64,000 bases of DNA from Klebsiella huaxiensis (GCF_003261575.2 NZ_CP036175.1:1674001-1738000); one strand, 5' to 3'. Numbered from the stretch's first letter, positions 16,667-26,387 are shown. The notes: generated by a model not told the origin, from the letters alone. Numbers and translations are program-made.

Positions 16667-17752
16667 ATGGCAGGAAACACAATTGGACAACTCTTTCGCG
16701 TTACTACCTTCGGCGAGTCGCACGGCCTGGCGCTGGGCTGTATCGTTGATGGCGTGCCGCCAGGTATTCCACTGACCGAAGCTGACCTACAGCACGACCT
16801 CGATCGTCGTCGGCCAGGAACGTCGCGTTATACCACCCAGCGTCGTGAACCGGATCAGGTGAAAATTCTTTCCGGCGTCTTTGAAGGCGTGACCACTGGT
16901 ACCAGCATTGGTTTGCTGATTGAGAACACCGATCAACGTTCCCAGGACTACGGCGCGATTAAAGACGTTTTCCGCCCGGGTCATGCTGACTATACCTACG
17001 AGCAGAAATACGGCCTGCGCGACTATCGCGGCGGTGGTCGTTCTTCCGCGCGTGAAACCGCGATGCGCGTGGCTGCCGGGGCGATTGCCAAAAAATTCCT
17101 CGCCGCCAAATTCGGTATTGTCATTCGCGGCTGTTTGACCCAGATGGGCGATATTCCGCTAGCGATAAAAGACTGGGATCAGGTTGAGCAAAATCCGTTC
17201 TTCTGTCCGGACCCGGATAAAATCGAGGCGCTTGATGAACTAATGCGTGGCCTGAAAAAAGAGGGTGACTCCATCGGGGCAAAAGTGACCGTGGTAGCGG
17301 ATGGCGTGCCTCCGGGACTGGGTGAGCCGGTATTTGACCGTCTGGATGCGGATATTGCGCACGCGCTGATGAGTATCAACGCGGTAAAAGGTGTGGAAAT
17401 TGGCGATGGTTTTGAAGTGGTGAAACTTCGCGGTAGCGAAAACCGCGATGAAATTACTAAAGCGGGTTTTCAGAGCAACCATGCCGGCGGCGTGCTGGGC
17501 GGTATCAGCAGCGGCCAGCAAATTGTGGCGAATATCGCCCTGAAGCCAACCTCCAGTATTACTGTTCCGGGGCACACGATTAATCGCTTTGGCGAAGAAG
17601 TCGAGATGATCACCAAAGGGCGTCACGATCCTTGCGTCGGTATTCGTGCGGTTCCGATCGCCGAGGCGATGCTGGCGATCGTTTTAATGGATCACTTTAT
17701 GCGTCAGCGCGCGCAGAACGGCGACGTGACGACATCAATCCCACGCTGGTAA
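16667..17752 (+). CDS. aroC: chorismate synthase AroC
   Basis: Last step of the shikimate pathway: converts EPSP to chorismate with reduced FMN. 361 aa, starting MAGNTIGQLFRVTTFGESHG. The signature GESHG, RRRPGTSRYTTQRREPD and YRGGGRSSARETAMRVAAGA regions are intact. I start at the ATG, not the GTG three bases before it, because this is the E. coli N-terminus and GGAG spacing fits. mepA follows three bases after the stop. Confidence 0.97.
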   Translation: MAGNTIGQLFRVTTFGESHGLALGCIVDGVPPGIPLTEADLQHDLDRRRPGTSRYTTQRREPDQVKILSGVFEGVTTGTSIGLLIENTDQRSQDYGAIKDVFRPGHADYTYEQKYGLRDYRGGGRSSARETAMRVAAGAIAKKFLAAKFGIVIRGCLTQMGDIPLAIKDWDQVEQNPFFCPDPDKIEALDELMRGLKKEGDSIGAKVTVVADGVPPGLGEPVFDRLDADIAHALMSINAVKGVEIGDGFEVVKLRGSENRDEITKAGFQSNHAGGVLGGISSGQQIVANIALKPTSSITVPGHTINRFGEEVEMITKGRHDPCVGIRAVPIAEAMLAIVLMDHFMRQRAQNGDVTTSIPRW

Positions 17753-17755
17753 TAG

Positions 17756-18580
17756 ATGAAAAAAACCGTTATCGCACTGCTGACACTCCTTGCCAGCAGT
17801 ACCAGCCTGGCGGCAACGCCGTGGCAGAAAATCACGCAGCCTATCAGCGGAAGTTCACAGTCTATTGGCGCGTTTTCTAATGGCTGTATCGTTGGCGCAC
17901 AGGCGCTGCCGTTAAATTCTACCGGCTATCAGGTGATGCGCACCGATCAGCGCCGCTATTTCGGCCATCCGGATCTCGTTCAGTTTATTCAGCGCCTGAG
18001 CAATCAGGCGCACAACAAAGGAATGGGGACGGTGCTGATTGGTGACATGGGTATGCCGGCTGGTGGTCGATTCAACGGCGGCCACGCCAGCCATCAGTCC
18101 GGGCTGGATGTGGATATCTTTCTCCAGCTCCCGCAGGCGCGCTGGAGTTCAGCGCAGCTCATGAAGCCACAGGCTCTGGATCTGGTTGCGCGTGATGGCA
18201 AACGCGTAGTGCCGTCACTGTGGAGTCCGCAAATCAGTCATCTGATTAAGATGGCGGCGGAAGATAGCGAAGTCACGCGCATTTTCGTTAACCCGGCGAT
18301 CAAGCAGCAGTTGTGCCTGGATGCGGGTAACGATCGCGACTGGTTGCGTAAAGTTCGACCATGGTTCCAACATCGTGCGCATATGCATGTGCGCCTGCGC
18401 TGTCCTGCGGGGAGTCTTGAGTGTGAAGATCAGGCTCCACCTCCGGCAGGCGATGGTTGCGGCGCGGAATTACAAAGCTGGTTTGAACCACCGAAACCAG
18501 GATCAACCTCTCCTGCGAAGAAGACGCCGCCTCCATTGCCGCCTTCCTGCCAGGCTCTACTGGATGAGCATGTTCTTTAA
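17756..18580 (+). CDS. mepA: penicillin-insensitive murein endopeptidase MepA
   Basis: Periplasmic zinc endopeptidase of the LAS/M74 family that cleaves D-Ala–mDAP cross-links in peptidoglycan. 274 aa with a signal peptide (1–19, ending SLAAT). Zinc and catalytic residues are visible in GGHASHQSGLDVDIFLQ and HRAHMHVRLRCP. The C-terminal tail is Pro-rich with several Cys, as in the family. Its stop overlaps the yfcA start (TAATG). Confidence 0.95.
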   Translation: MKKTVIALLTLLASSTSLAATPWQKITQPISGSSQSIGAFSNGCIVGAQALPLNSTGYQVMRTDQRRYFGHPDLVQFIQRLSNQAHNKGMGTVLIGDMGMPAGGRFNGGHASHQSGLDVDIFLQLPQARWSSAQLMKPQALDLVARDGKRVVPSLWSPQISHLIKMAAEDSEVTRIFVNPAIKQQLCLDAGNDRDWLRKVRPWFQHRAHMHVRLRCPAGSLECEDQAPPPAGDGCGAELQSWFEPPKPGSTSPAKKTPPPLPPSCQALLDEHVL

Positions 18581-19389
18581 TGGATAGTTTTATCGATCTG
18601 TTTATGGTGTCACCGGCGGTACTGGTTGTGCTGTTTTTCGTGGCTATTCTGGCGGGGTTTATTGATTCCCTGGCGGGGGGCGGCGGGTTGTTAACCGTAC
18701 CAGCATTGATGGCTGCGGGTCTACCTCCCGCACAGGCGCTGGCGACCAACAAGCTACAGGCTTGTGGTGGCTCGCTTTCCGCATCCCTCTATTTTATCCG
18801 CCGCAAGGTGGTGAATCTCGCCGATCAGAAGCTGAATATTCTGATGACGTTTGTTGGTTCAACTGGCGGCGCGCTGCTGGTGCAGCACGTCCAGTCCGAT
18901 ATTCTCAAGCAGATTCTGCCAATACTGATTATCGGCATTGGCCTCTATTTTCTGTTGATGCCAAAGCTCGGCGAAGAAGACCGTCAGCGTCGTCTTTACG
19001 GTCTGCCGTTTGCTCTGGTGGCTGGCGGCTGCGTGGGTTTTTATGATGGCTTTTTTGGCCCGGGTGCAGGTTCTTTTTATGCGCTGGCTTTTGTGACTCT
19101 GGCCGGGTTCAATCTCGCTAAATCGACCGCCCATGCCAAAGTGCTTAATGCTACCTCCAACGTTGGCGGCCTGCTGCTGTTTATCATTGGCGGTAAAGTT
19201 ATCTGGGCCACCGGCTTCGTAATGATGGTAGGACAATTTATTGGTGCCCGCGCCGGTTCGCGGCTGGTGCTGAGCAAAGGACAATCACTAATTCGACCGA
19301 TGATTGTTGTCGTGTCGGCGGTGATGAGTGCAAAACTTCTTTATGACAGCCATGGACAGGAGATCCTCCACTGGTTGGGGATGAACTAA
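18580..19389 (+). CDS. yfcA: TSUP-family inner-membrane transporter YfcA
   Basis: 269 aa with about eight membrane helices, in the sulfite-exporter TauE/SafE (TSUP, DUF81) family. Two internal repeats are suggested by FIDSLAGGGGLLTVPALMAAG (first half) and FYDGFFGPGAGSFYALAFVT (second half), the latter carrying the GPGAGSF signature. Substrate unknown; the family moves sulfur-containing or organic anions. One-base overlaps with both mepA and epmC show tight coupling. Confidence 0.9.
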   Translation: MDSFIDLFMVSPAVLVVLFFVAILAGFIDSLAGGGGLLTVPALMAAGLPPAQALATNKLQACGGSLSASLYFIRRKVVNLADQKLNILMTFVGSTGGALLVQHVQSDILKQILPILIIGIGLYFLLMPKLGEEDRQRRLYGLPFALVAGGCVGFYDGFFGPGAGSFYALAFVTLAGFNLAKSTAHAKVLNATSNVGGLLLFIIGGKVIWATGFVMMVGQFIGARAGSRLVLSKGQSLIRPMIVVVSAVMSAKLLYDSHGQEILHWLGMN

Positions 19390-19937
19390 TGAACAGTACG
19401 CATAATTACGAACAGCTGATTGAAATCTTCGACGGTTGCTTTGCCGATGATTTTAATACCCGTCTGATTAAAGGCGATGACGAACCGATCTATCTTCCGG
19501 CTGATGGCGATGCACCGTATAACCGCATCGTTTTTGCCCACGGCTTTTACGCCAGCGGATTACATGAGATCTCGCACTGGTGTATCGCTGGTAAAGCGCG
19601 TCGCGAGCTGGTTGACTTCGGTTACTGGTACTGCCCTGATGGCCGTGATGCGATGACCCAGTCTAAATTTGAAGACGTTGAGGTGAAACCGCAGGCGTTC
19701 GACTGGCTATTTTGCGTGGCGGCAGGCTATCCGTTTAACGTCAGTTGCGACAACCTGGAAGGCGATTTTGAACCTGACCGTATCGTTTTTCAACGGCGAG
19801 TACATGCTCAGGTGATGGTCTATCTGGAGCAGGGGATCCCCGAGCGTCCGGCGCGCTTTATCAAAGCATTACAAGAATATTATCAAACGCCGCCTTTGAC
19901 GGCTGAGCAATTCCCGTGGCCGGAAGACCTGCACTAA
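19389..19937 (+). CDS. epmC: elongation factor P hydroxylase EpmC
   Basis: 182 aa (YfcM). Hydroxylates the beta-lysylated lysine of EF-P, the final step of the modification made by EpmA and EpmB; modified EF-P relieves stalling at polyproline. Conserved His and acidic residues in FASGLHEISHWCIAGKARRELVD and in QSKFEDVEVKPQAFDWLF match its non-haem iron-like site. Starts on the last base of the yfcA stop. Confidence 0.93.
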   Translation: MNSTHNYEQLIEIFDGCFADDFNTRLIKGDDEPIYLPADGDAPYNRIVFAHGFYASGLHEISHWCIAGKARRELVDFGYWYCPDGRDAMTQSKFEDVEVKPQAFDWLFCVAAGYPFNVSCDNLEGDFEPDRIVFQRRVHAQVMVYLEQGIPERPARFIKALQEYYQTPPLTAEQFPWPEDLH

Positions 19938-19968
19938 GGCCACACTTTACATAATATGAGGAAAGAAG

Positions 19969-20247
19969 ATGATCGCGGAGTTTGAATCACGCATTCTGGC
20001 GTTAATAGACGATATGGTAGACCACGCCAGTGATGATGAACTATTTGCCGGCGGTTATCTGCGCGGCCATCTGACGCTGGCGGTGGCTGAGCTGGAAGGT
20101 GAGGACGAGCATACTGCGCAAGCGGTGAATGATAAGGTGACCCAAAGCCTAACGAAAGCGATCAACGCTGGCGAACTGTCGCCACCCGATCAGATTCTGG
20201 TGCAGGGCATGTGGGATAATTTGTATCAGCAGGCGCTGCGGAAATAA
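19969..20247 (+). CDS. yfcL: YfcL family protein of unknown function
   Basis: 92 aa, acidic, cytoplasmic and mostly helical by eye (DMVDHASDDELFAGGYLRGH). No motif points to a function. A strong ATGAGGAAAGA ribosome site precedes the start, 31 bases after epmC. It closes the prmB–yfcL run, with a terminator after it. Confidence 0.88.
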   Translation: MIAEFESRILALIDDMVDHASDDELFAGGYLRGHLTLAVAELEGEDEHTAQAVNDKVTQSLTKAINAGELSPPDQILVQGMWDNLYQQALRK

Positions 20248-20265
20248 CGTTTTTGCCTGATTAGT

Positions 20266-20289
20266 GGCCCGATTTTACCCTATCGGGCC
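20266..20289. terminator. hairpin between convergent yfcL and mnmC
   Basis: GGCCCGAT, loop TTTACCCT, ATCGGGCC: an 8-bp perfect stem in the 53-base gap. T-rich sequence follows on the right, though not a clean run. Confidence 0.65.
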
Positions 20290-20300
20290 AGTTTCTTTGA

Positions 20301-22289
20301 CTATTTCACCGCTTTCCCTTTCAGTAACTTTCTTACCCACAAACGATTCGGATTCAGCGCTGCCAGAGTTTCTCTGTCCATCGGTAACGGCTCGTTGCTC
20401 ATTTGCGCCGCCAGAATTTCGGCCATCAGCGGAGCGGAGCATAATCCGCGCGAACCGAGTGCGGCAAGCAAATACAGATTGCGATAAATTGGGGCCTCTA
20501 TGGCCCGTTCCTGGCGTTCGGCCAGCGAGGCGTATTCGCTTAATGTGCGATCATAGTCGGGCACATTGCCTGCCATCGGCAAATGATCGCGTGTTGCACA
20601 GCGCACGCCGCTGCGCGCTTCATTGGCACTGACATCCACCTCCTGCACCCACTTAATCTGCGGCAAGCAGTCAATCAGGCGTTGGCGATTTTGTTGCTGA
20701 TCTACAGCGCTAAACGTGGTATCCGTTTGCCCACGATGATAGCTGGCACCAATGCAGTGCTGTTGGTTGTTTGGGTTTTGCGGGGTCAAATAACCGTCAT
20801 AACACAGCACCTGGCGTAGCTGTGATAGTCCTGGCGTGGTGGGAATATGGCTGACCTGACCAGCAACTGGATACATGGGAAGGTGTGTGGTCTGACTGAA
20901 GTCAGTTACCTGATAACCATTAGCCAGTACCGCGACTTCATGGTGCTGCCGCTGATTTAATTGCCAGCCGTCATTATCAGTGCTGATAGTTTCAACAGGA
21001 TAATCGTAGTGAACATGTAACCCGCGAGTAGCCGCGAGGGCGAATAGTTCGGCAGTTAGCTGCTGTGGACAGAGCCAACCGCCGGCAGGGTAGGTTATTC
21101 CCCCGCAGTCGGTGTCGACGCCGCAGGTTTGTGCAACGGTTTGGGCGTTAACGGCAACGGCGATTTCCGGCGGCAGATTGAGTTCAAGCATCTGGGCGAT
21201 TTTCTGTGCGCTTTTTTCATCCCAGGCTAGCTGCGTAACGCCGCACCAATCGTGGTCAAACTGCACTGGAAGAGTGTCGTAGAGGCGACGTGCAAAGGTA
21301 AATGCCGCCGGGAAAAAGCGGGCGAGGGCCGGATCGTGTTGACTCAATAGAGGGTAAAGAGCCCCCTGACGATTGCCGGATGCGCCTTCTGCGGGGGCGC
21401 TGTCGGCACAATATAACGTCACCTGCCAGCCACGACGCAGCAGCGCCAGAGAGAGCAGGGCGCTGGCGATGCCGCCGCCGATAATCGCCACATCGCGCTG
21501 CTCCGTTCCGCTACGGGCAAACCACGGAGTGCGCGAGGCGAAGTCGAGCGTTTGCTTCATTTCGCCGACAAGCATTTCGCGTTTGCGGCCAAAACCTTTG
21601 CGTTTCTGCATGCTGAAACCAGCTTCTTGCAGCCCGCGACGAACAAAACCTGCTGAGGTGAAGGTAGCCAGAGTTCCGCCGGGCCTCGCCAGTCGGGCCA
21701 TCGCTGAAAAGAGTTCCGGCGTCCACATATCCGGGTTTTTTGCAGGCGCAAAGCCATCGAGAAACCAGGCATCCACCTGCTGATTAAGCGAATCATCAAG
21801 CTCGTTGGTGAGTTCATTGATATCGCCAAACCACAAATCCAGCGTTACACGTCCGTCATCCAGTAGCAGACGATGGCAGCCCGCTAACGGTTGCGGCCAC
21901 TGCGCCTGTAGCTGTTCAGCCCATGGCGTAAGCTCCGGCCAGTGCTGGTGTGCCAGAGAAAGATCGTCGGCCTTCAGCGGAAATTTTTCGAAACTGATGA
22001 AATGTAATCTTTGCAGGGTAGCTTCTGGATTATCGCGGTGAAAAACGTCAAACGCCTGCCATAGCGTGAGAAAGTTTAGCCCGGTGCCGAACCCACTTTC
22101 AGCAACGATAAATAATGGGTGCGAATGAATGGGGAAACGTTCGTTAAGCTGGTTACCGCCGAGGAAAACGTAGCGAGTCTCTTCCAGGCCATTATCATTG
22201 GAAAAGTAGACATCGTCGAAATCTCGGGAAACAGGTGTACCCTCAGCATTGAATTCCAGGTTGGCGGGTTGTATGGCGTTTTGTTTCAC
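20301..22289 (-). CDS. mnmC: bifunctional tRNA modification enzyme MnmC
   Basis: Makes mnm5s2U34 in the anticodon wobble position of tRNAs: the C-terminal FAD domain removes the carboxymethyl group and the N-terminal domain methylates. The frame extends to 22391, but the GTG at 22289 gives MKQNAIQPANLEF and 662 aa, close to 668 in E. coli. Seen: SAM-binding AESGFGTGLNFLTLW, DGFAPAKNPDMW, and FAD-binding AIIGGGIASALLSLALLRRG with SGNRQGALYP. The ribosome site is weak. Divergent from fabB. Confidence 0.93.
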   Translation of the reverse strand: MKQNAIQPANLEFNAEGTPVSRDFDDVYFSNDNGLEETRYVFLGGNQLNERFPIHSHPLFIVAESGFGTGLNFLTLWQAFDVFHRDNPEATLQRLHFISFEKFPLKADDLSLAHQHWPELTPWAEQLQAQWPQPLAGCHRLLLDDGRVTLDLWFGDINELTNELDDSLNQQVDAWFLDGFAPAKNPDMWTPELFSAMARLARPGGTLATFTSAGFVRRGLQEAGFSMQKRKGFGRKREMLVGEMKQTLDFASRTPWFARSGTEQRDVAIIGGGIASALLSLALLRRGWQVTLYCADSAPAEGASGNRQGALYPLLSQHDPALARFFPAAFTFARRLYDTLPVQFDHDWCGVTQLAWDEKSAQKIAQMLELNLPPEIAVAVNAQTVAQTCGVDTDCGGITYPAGGWLCPQQLTAELFALAATRGLHVHYDYPVETISTDNDGWQLNQRQHHEVAVLANGYQVTDFSQTTHLPMYPVAGQVSHIPTTPGLSQLRQVLCYDGYLTPQNPNNQQHCIGASYHRGQTDTTFSAVDQQQNRQRLIDCLPQIKWVQEVDVSANEARSGVRCATRDHLPMAGNVPDYDRTLSEYASLAERQERAIEAPIYRNLYLLAALGSRGLCSAPLMAEILAAQMSNEPLPMDRETLAALNPNRLWVRKLLKGKAVK

Positions 22290-22366
22290 GTAAGTTACTC
22301 GAATCACAAGGCGTAGAACGATCTTAACGATGTGTGCCTGAGGGCGCAAATTTATACACAATTTGG

Positions 22367-22399
22367 CTGATCGGACTTGTTCGGCGTACAAGTGTACGC
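22367..22399 (+). promoter_or_regulatory. FadR-type and FabR-type sites upstream of fabB
   Basis: CTGATCGGACTTGTT (22367–22381) resembles the FadR consensus, and the palindrome GCGTACAAGTGTACGC (22384–22399) fits the FabR operator. E. coli fabB is activated by FadR and repressed by FabR from adjacent sites in this same layout. Confidence 0.75.
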
Positions 22400-22447
22400 T
22401 ATTGTGCGACTCGAAACTTAATATAGTGTGACTTACAGAGGTATTGA

Positions 22448-23665
22448 ATGAAACGTGCAGTGATTACTGGCCTGGGCATCGTTTCCAGTATTGGTAATAA
22501 CCAGCAGGAAGTCCTGGCATCTCTGCGTGAAGGACGCTCCGGGATCACTTTCTCTGAAGAGTTTAAAGATTCGGGAATGCGCAGCCACGTATGGGGTAAT
22601 GTCAAACTGGACACAACTGGTTTGATCGACCGTAAAGTGGTTCGTTTCATGAACGATGCCTCTATCTATTCCTATCTCTCCATGCAGCAGGCGATTGAAG
22701 ATGCTGGCCTGAAAGAAGAAGTCTATCAGCAAAACCCGCGCGTGGGTCTGATTGCCGGTTCCGGCGGTTCTTCTAAATCTCAGGTTTTCGGCGCTGACGC
22801 AATGCGCAGCCCGCGTGGTCTGAAAGCCGTAGGTCCTTATGTGGTGACTAAAGCGATGGCATCTGCAGTATCCGCTTGCCTTGCCACACCATTTAAAATC
22901 TATGGCGTGAACTACTCCATCAGCTCTGCTTGTGCGACTTCCGCACACTGTATCGGTAATGCTGTTGAGCAAATTCAACTGGGTAAACAGGATATCGTGT
23001 TTGCTGGCGGCGGCGAAGAGCTGTGCTGGGAAATGGCCTGTGAGTTCGACGCGATGGGTGCTCTGTCCACCAAATACAACGAAACGCCGGAAAAAGCGTC
23101 CCGTACCTATGATGCGCATCGCGATGGCTTCATCATCGCAGGCGGCGGCGGTATGGTTGTCGTTGAAGAGTTGGAACACGCTCTGGCGCGCGGCGCGCAC
23201 ATTTATGCTGAAATTGTTGGCTACGGCGCAACGTCCGATGGTGCTGACATGGTTGCTCCATCAGGTGAAGGCGCGGTGCGCTGCATGAAGATGGCGATGC
23301 ACGGCGTTGATACCCCAATTGATTACCTGAACTCCCACGGTACTTCTACACCGGTTGGTGATGTGAAGGAACTGGGTGCTATTCGCGAAGTGTTCGGTGA
23401 TAACAGCCCGGCAATCTCTGCCACAAAAGCGATGACCGGCCACTCTCTGGGCGCGGCTGGCGTGCAGGAAGCTATCTACTCTCTGCTGATGCTCGAACAT
23501 GGCTTTATCGCCCCAAGCATCAACATTGAAGAGATGGACGAGCAGGCTGCAGGTCTGAACATCGTGACCGAGCCTACTGAACGCGCGCTGACTACCGTGA
23601 TGTCTAACAGCTTCGGCTTTGGCGGGACTAACGCCACGCTGGTGATGCGCAAATACAGCGCGTAA
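22448..23665 (+). CDS. fabB: 3-oxoacyl-ACP synthase I (FabB)
   Basis: Condensing enzyme of type II fatty-acid synthesis, essential for unsaturated fatty acids. 405 aa, one shorter than E. coli owing to a small change around residues 103–110 (GSGGSSKSQ). The catalytic triad is Cys162 (SSACATSAH), His297 (LNSHGTSTPVGD) and His332 (TGHSLGAAG). AGAGG precedes the ATG. Monocistronic, with a strong terminator after it. Confidence 0.97.
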   Translation: MKRAVITGLGIVSSIGNNQQEVLASLREGRSGITFSEEFKDSGMRSHVWGNVKLDTTGLIDRKVVRFMNDASIYSYLSMQQAIEDAGLKEEVYQQNPRVGLIAGSGGSSKSQVFGADAMRSPRGLKAVGPYVVTKAMASAVSACLATPFKIYGVNYSISSACATSAHCIGNAVEQIQLGKQDIVFAGGGEELCWEMACEFDAMGALSTKYNETPEKASRTYDAHRDGFIIAGGGGMVVVEELEHALARGAHIYAEIVGYGATSDGADMVAPSGEGAVRCMKMAMHGVDTPIDYLNSHGTSTPVGDVKELGAIREVFGDNSPAISATKAMTGHSLGAAGVQEAIYSLLMLEHGFIAPSINIEEMDEQAAGLNIVTEPTERALTTVMSNSFGFGGTNATLVMRKYSA

Positions 23666-23680
23666 CGAGCAAACCTTGAG

Positions 23681-23706
23681 AAGGGAGCCAACGGGCTCCC
23701 TTTTTT
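23681..23706 (+). terminator. intrinsic terminator after fabB
   Basis: GGGAGCC, AAC, GGGCTCCC followed by six T. Its core is almost the same as the alaC terminator. Confidence 0.9.
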
Positions 23707-23870
23707 GTCTTCTTGACAGACCCCTGCGCAAGCAGGCAAACTCCTGCCACAACATTATTCTCCCCAATAATGCGTAAGCGTTTAACGTCATCCAACGCGC
23801 CTTAACCCTGATAATCAGGTGGAGATGGCGTGGTTATCACCTCGCCTTACTCTGCGAACTGGAGTAAAGC

Positions 23871-25046
23871 ATGTCCGCAGCGACTGAAACAAAAAACACC
23901 TCTTCAGCGAATGGATCGCTGTTTCGTATTACTTTCGCCGTTTTTCTTACCTACATGACCGTGGGCCTGCCGCTGCCGGTGATCCCGCTTTTCGTTCATC
24001 AGGAACTGGGTTTTGGTAACACCATGGTTGGCGTCGCCGTCGGTATCCAGTTCCTTGCTACCGTGTTAACACGCGGCTATGCCGGTCGCCTGGCGGATCA
24101 GTATGGTGCAAAGCGCTCTGTACTTCAGGGCATGCTGGCCTGCGCGCTGGCAGGCGGTGCCTGGCTATGCGCTGCGCTGCTGCCGGTATCCGTTCTGGCG
24201 AAGTTTGGCCTGCTGGTACTTGGGCGTTTGATCCTCGGCTTTGGTGAAAGCCAACTGCTTACCGGTAATCTGAGCTGGGGGATGGGGCTGGTTGGCCCTG
24301 CACGTTCAGGAAAAGTGATGTCATGGAACGGCATGGCGATATACGGCTCGCTGGCGGCCGGGGCTCCGCTGGGGCTGCTGATCTATAGTCATTATGGCGT
24401 AGCGGTGCTGGCCTGCGTCACCATGGCGCTGCCGTTAGTCGCCTGGGCGATTAACGGCACGGTACGTAAAATACCTGCTCACGGTGGTGAGCGCCCGTCG
24501 CTATGGAGCGTTGTAGGGATGATCTGGCGCCCCGGTATCGGCCTTGGATTACAGGGCGTCGGCTTCGCGGTGATTGGCACGTTCGTCTCCTTGTATTTCG
24601 CCAGCCACGGCTGGGCAATGGCTGGTTTTACGCTGACCGCATTCGGCGGCGCTTTCGTATTGATGCGTATTTTGTTCGGCTGGATGCCGGATCGTTTTGG
24701 CGGGGTAAAAGTCGCCATCGTTTCGCTGCTGGTTGAGGCTATTGGTCTGGCTCTGCTTTGGCAGGCACCAAATGCCTGGGTGGCGTTGGCGGGTGCCGCG
24801 TTGACTGGCTGCGGTTGCTCACTTATCTTCCCGGCCTTGGGGGTGGAGGTGGTGAAACGCGTACCGCCGCAGGTGAGAGGAACAGCGCTGGGCGGCTATG
24901 CCGCATTTCAGGATATCTCTTACGGCGTCACTGGTCCGCTAACCGGGCTGCTTGCAACCTCTTTAGGCTATTCTTCCGTCTTCCTGGCCGCCGCGATATG
25001 CGCAGTGTTGGGGATCCTCATTACGTTAGTGTCATTACGTAAGTAA
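23871..25046 (+). CDS. yfcJ: MFS transporter YfcJ
   Basis: 391 aa, about 12 membrane helices, YhhS/YfcJ subfamily of the major facilitator superfamily (probable drug or metabolite exporters; substrate not established). The signature loop GRLADQYGAKR between helices 2 and 3 and its repeat MPDRFGGVKVAI in the second half are present. The E. coli N-terminal body (FRITFAVFLTYMTVGLPLPV) matches. The stop lies only two bases from the stop of the convergent gntR-type gene, so the island to the right begins right at its end. Confidence 0.92.
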   Translation: MSAATETKNTSSANGSLFRITFAVFLTYMTVGLPLPVIPLFVHQELGFGNTMVGVAVGIQFLATVLTRGYAGRLADQYGAKRSVLQGMLACALAGGAWLCAALLPVSVLAKFGLLVLGRLILGFGESQLLTGNLSWGMGLVGPARSGKVMSWNGMAIYGSLAAGAPLGLLIYSHYGVAVLACVTMALPLVAWAINGTVRKIPAHGGERPSLWSVVGMIWRPGIGLGLQGVGFAVIGTFVSLYFASHGWAMAGFTLTAFGGAFVLMRILFGWMPDRFGGVKVAIVSLLVEAIGLALLWQAPNAWVALAGAALTGCGCSLIFPALGVEVVKRVPPQVRGTALGGYAAFQDISYGVTGPLTGLLATSLGYSSVFLAAAICAVLGILITLVSLRK

Positions 25047-25048
25047 GT

Positions 25049-25786
25049 CTATGATTCGGCCCTTGGCATACGAGGGCCGGATGGTGCCTGGCGCGGTAGA
25101 TAGTATTTCACCTGAAACTCAAACATATTGGTGTATAAAATCGAGTAGTCGATAGGCTGGTGATCCTCATCTATCGCCTGCGTTTGCATTCTGATGATAG
25201 GGTCTTTGGTACTGATATGCAGAAGTTTAGCCAGTTCCGGTGACGGGAGGATGGGAACAATCGATTCATAGCAGCCGTCAATTTTTACACCGCATTCGTT
25301 TTCGATATACGAGAATTTCGATTTCTTCATGTGGGCGATCGTCAGATCAGGAAAGCGCGTTGCCGAGAGCCAGGTTTCTTCTAATTGCATGGCGATATTA
25401 TCGATAAAACGCAGTCTTTTAGCATAATAAACCAGCTCACCGTGCTGCAACTGCAACCCTTTGGCAATCTCCTCGGACGCGGTTTGCAACTCAAACTTGA
25501 GGATTTGGCTGGATGGGGTTTTCCCCTCATTACGTGCAATTTCAGTAAAGCTATCCAGGTGCGTAACGGATGCCTGAAAGTGTTTATTTCTAATCCAGGT
25601 TCCGGAGCCATGTCGACGCTCAATGAGCCCATCCTCTTCCAGCGCTTTTAGCGCCTTACGCAAAGTGTTGCGTGAGACATTATAAAATTCGGCTAATTCT
25701 TTTTCTGCTGGCAGAAGATCACCAATGCTATACAGCGGACTATTAATTCGGCTTTTTAGTAAATTGACCACATTTTTATAAACCAC
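25049..25786 (-). CDS. GntR/HutC-family transcriptional regulator
   Basis: 245 aa. N-terminal winged helix-turn-helix (about 1–70; LPAEKELAEFYNVSRNTLRK, then ALEEDGLIERRHGSGTWI) and C-terminal UTRA effector domain (about 90–235). The UTRA domain in this family usually binds a phosphorylated sugar. It is divergent from a PTS gene set, which it very likely controls through the 197-base shared region. Moderately AT-rich at its start. Target operator not identified. Confidence 0.88.
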   Translation of the reverse strand: MVYKNVVNLLKSRINSPLYSIGDLLPAEKELAEFYNVSRNTLRKALKALEEDGLIERRHGSGTWIRNKHFQASVTHLDSFTEIARNEGKTPSSQILKFELQTASEEIAKGLQLQHGELVYYAKRLRFIDNIAMQLEETWLSATRFPDLTIAHMKKSKFSYIENECGVKIDGCYESIVPILPSPELAKLLHISTKDPIIRMQTQAIDEDHQPIDYSILYTNMFEFQVKYYLPRQAPSGPRMPRAES

Positions 25787-25899
25787 TTTTGAACCTCTTT
25801 AGTTCTTTTAGATACATAGGGTTACAATCTTACAGGATTAAAAGTATGGCAACATGTTCATTTTTTACCTTGTTTTTGCACAACTTTTGTATTGCTAAT

Positions 25900-25915
25900 T
25901 GTGATCAAAATGACG
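25900..25915 (+). promoter_or_regulatory. possible CRP site in front of the PTS island
   Basis: TGTGATCAAAATGACG has a perfect left half and a weaker right half of the CRP consensus. It lies about 70 bases before the IIB start in the divergent region. Confidence 0.4.
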
Positions 25916-25983
25916 GATAAGAAAATTAACAATTATTAAAGTGCACGTCAATTGAGTTTCATAAATAGAAAAGGGCAGGATAA

Positions 25984-26295
25984 ATGAAAAATATATTACT
26001 GGTTTGTGCCGCTGGAATGTCAACCAGCATGCTGGTAAAACGCATGCAGGAACATGCAGATTCGTTTGGTATTGCTGCTAATATCAACGCATTGGCTATT
26101 TCAGAGGCCAAGGAAATAATCAAAAAAAATGAAGTGGATGTCGTCCTGTTAGGCCCTCAGGTCCGTTTTCAGAAGCGTGAAATTGAAGAAATTGTGCAAG
26201 GTAGGATACCGGTTGCCGTGATTGATATGAAATATTATGGTCAGATGGATGGCAAAGCCGTATTAGAAAACGCGCTGGCATTACTGACAAATTAA
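25984..26295 (+). CDS. PTS sugar transporter subunit IIB (lactose/cellobiose family)
   Basis: 103 aa cytoplasmic phosphocarrier. The phosphorylated Cys8 lies in the P-loop-like start MKNILLVCAAGMSTSMLV, as in ChbB/CelA. It receives phosphate from a IIA protein and passes it to the sugar entering through IIC. It is followed 92 bases later by the matching IIC. No IIA gene of this family is in the island, so an outside IIA must serve it. GGGCAGGA precedes the ATG. Confidence 0.92.
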   Translation: MKNILLVCAAGMSTSMLVKRMQEHADSFGIAANINALAISEAKEIIKKNEVDVVLLGPQVRFQKREIEEIVQGRIPVAVIDMKYYGQMDGKAVLENALALLTN

Positions 26296-26387
26296 CCATC
26301 TTTCTGATTTTAACTCCAATAAAGCGTGTGGGATTCATTGCCTGCATATCCTGTTTTATAATTTATTATGATAAATAAGGGTTCATC

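Noticed and set aside
25055..25090. REP-like stretch (GGGCCGGATGG) near the yfcJ/gntR junction
   Set aside because: It lies inside the coding end of the GntR-type gene and lacks the paired arm of a REP unit.
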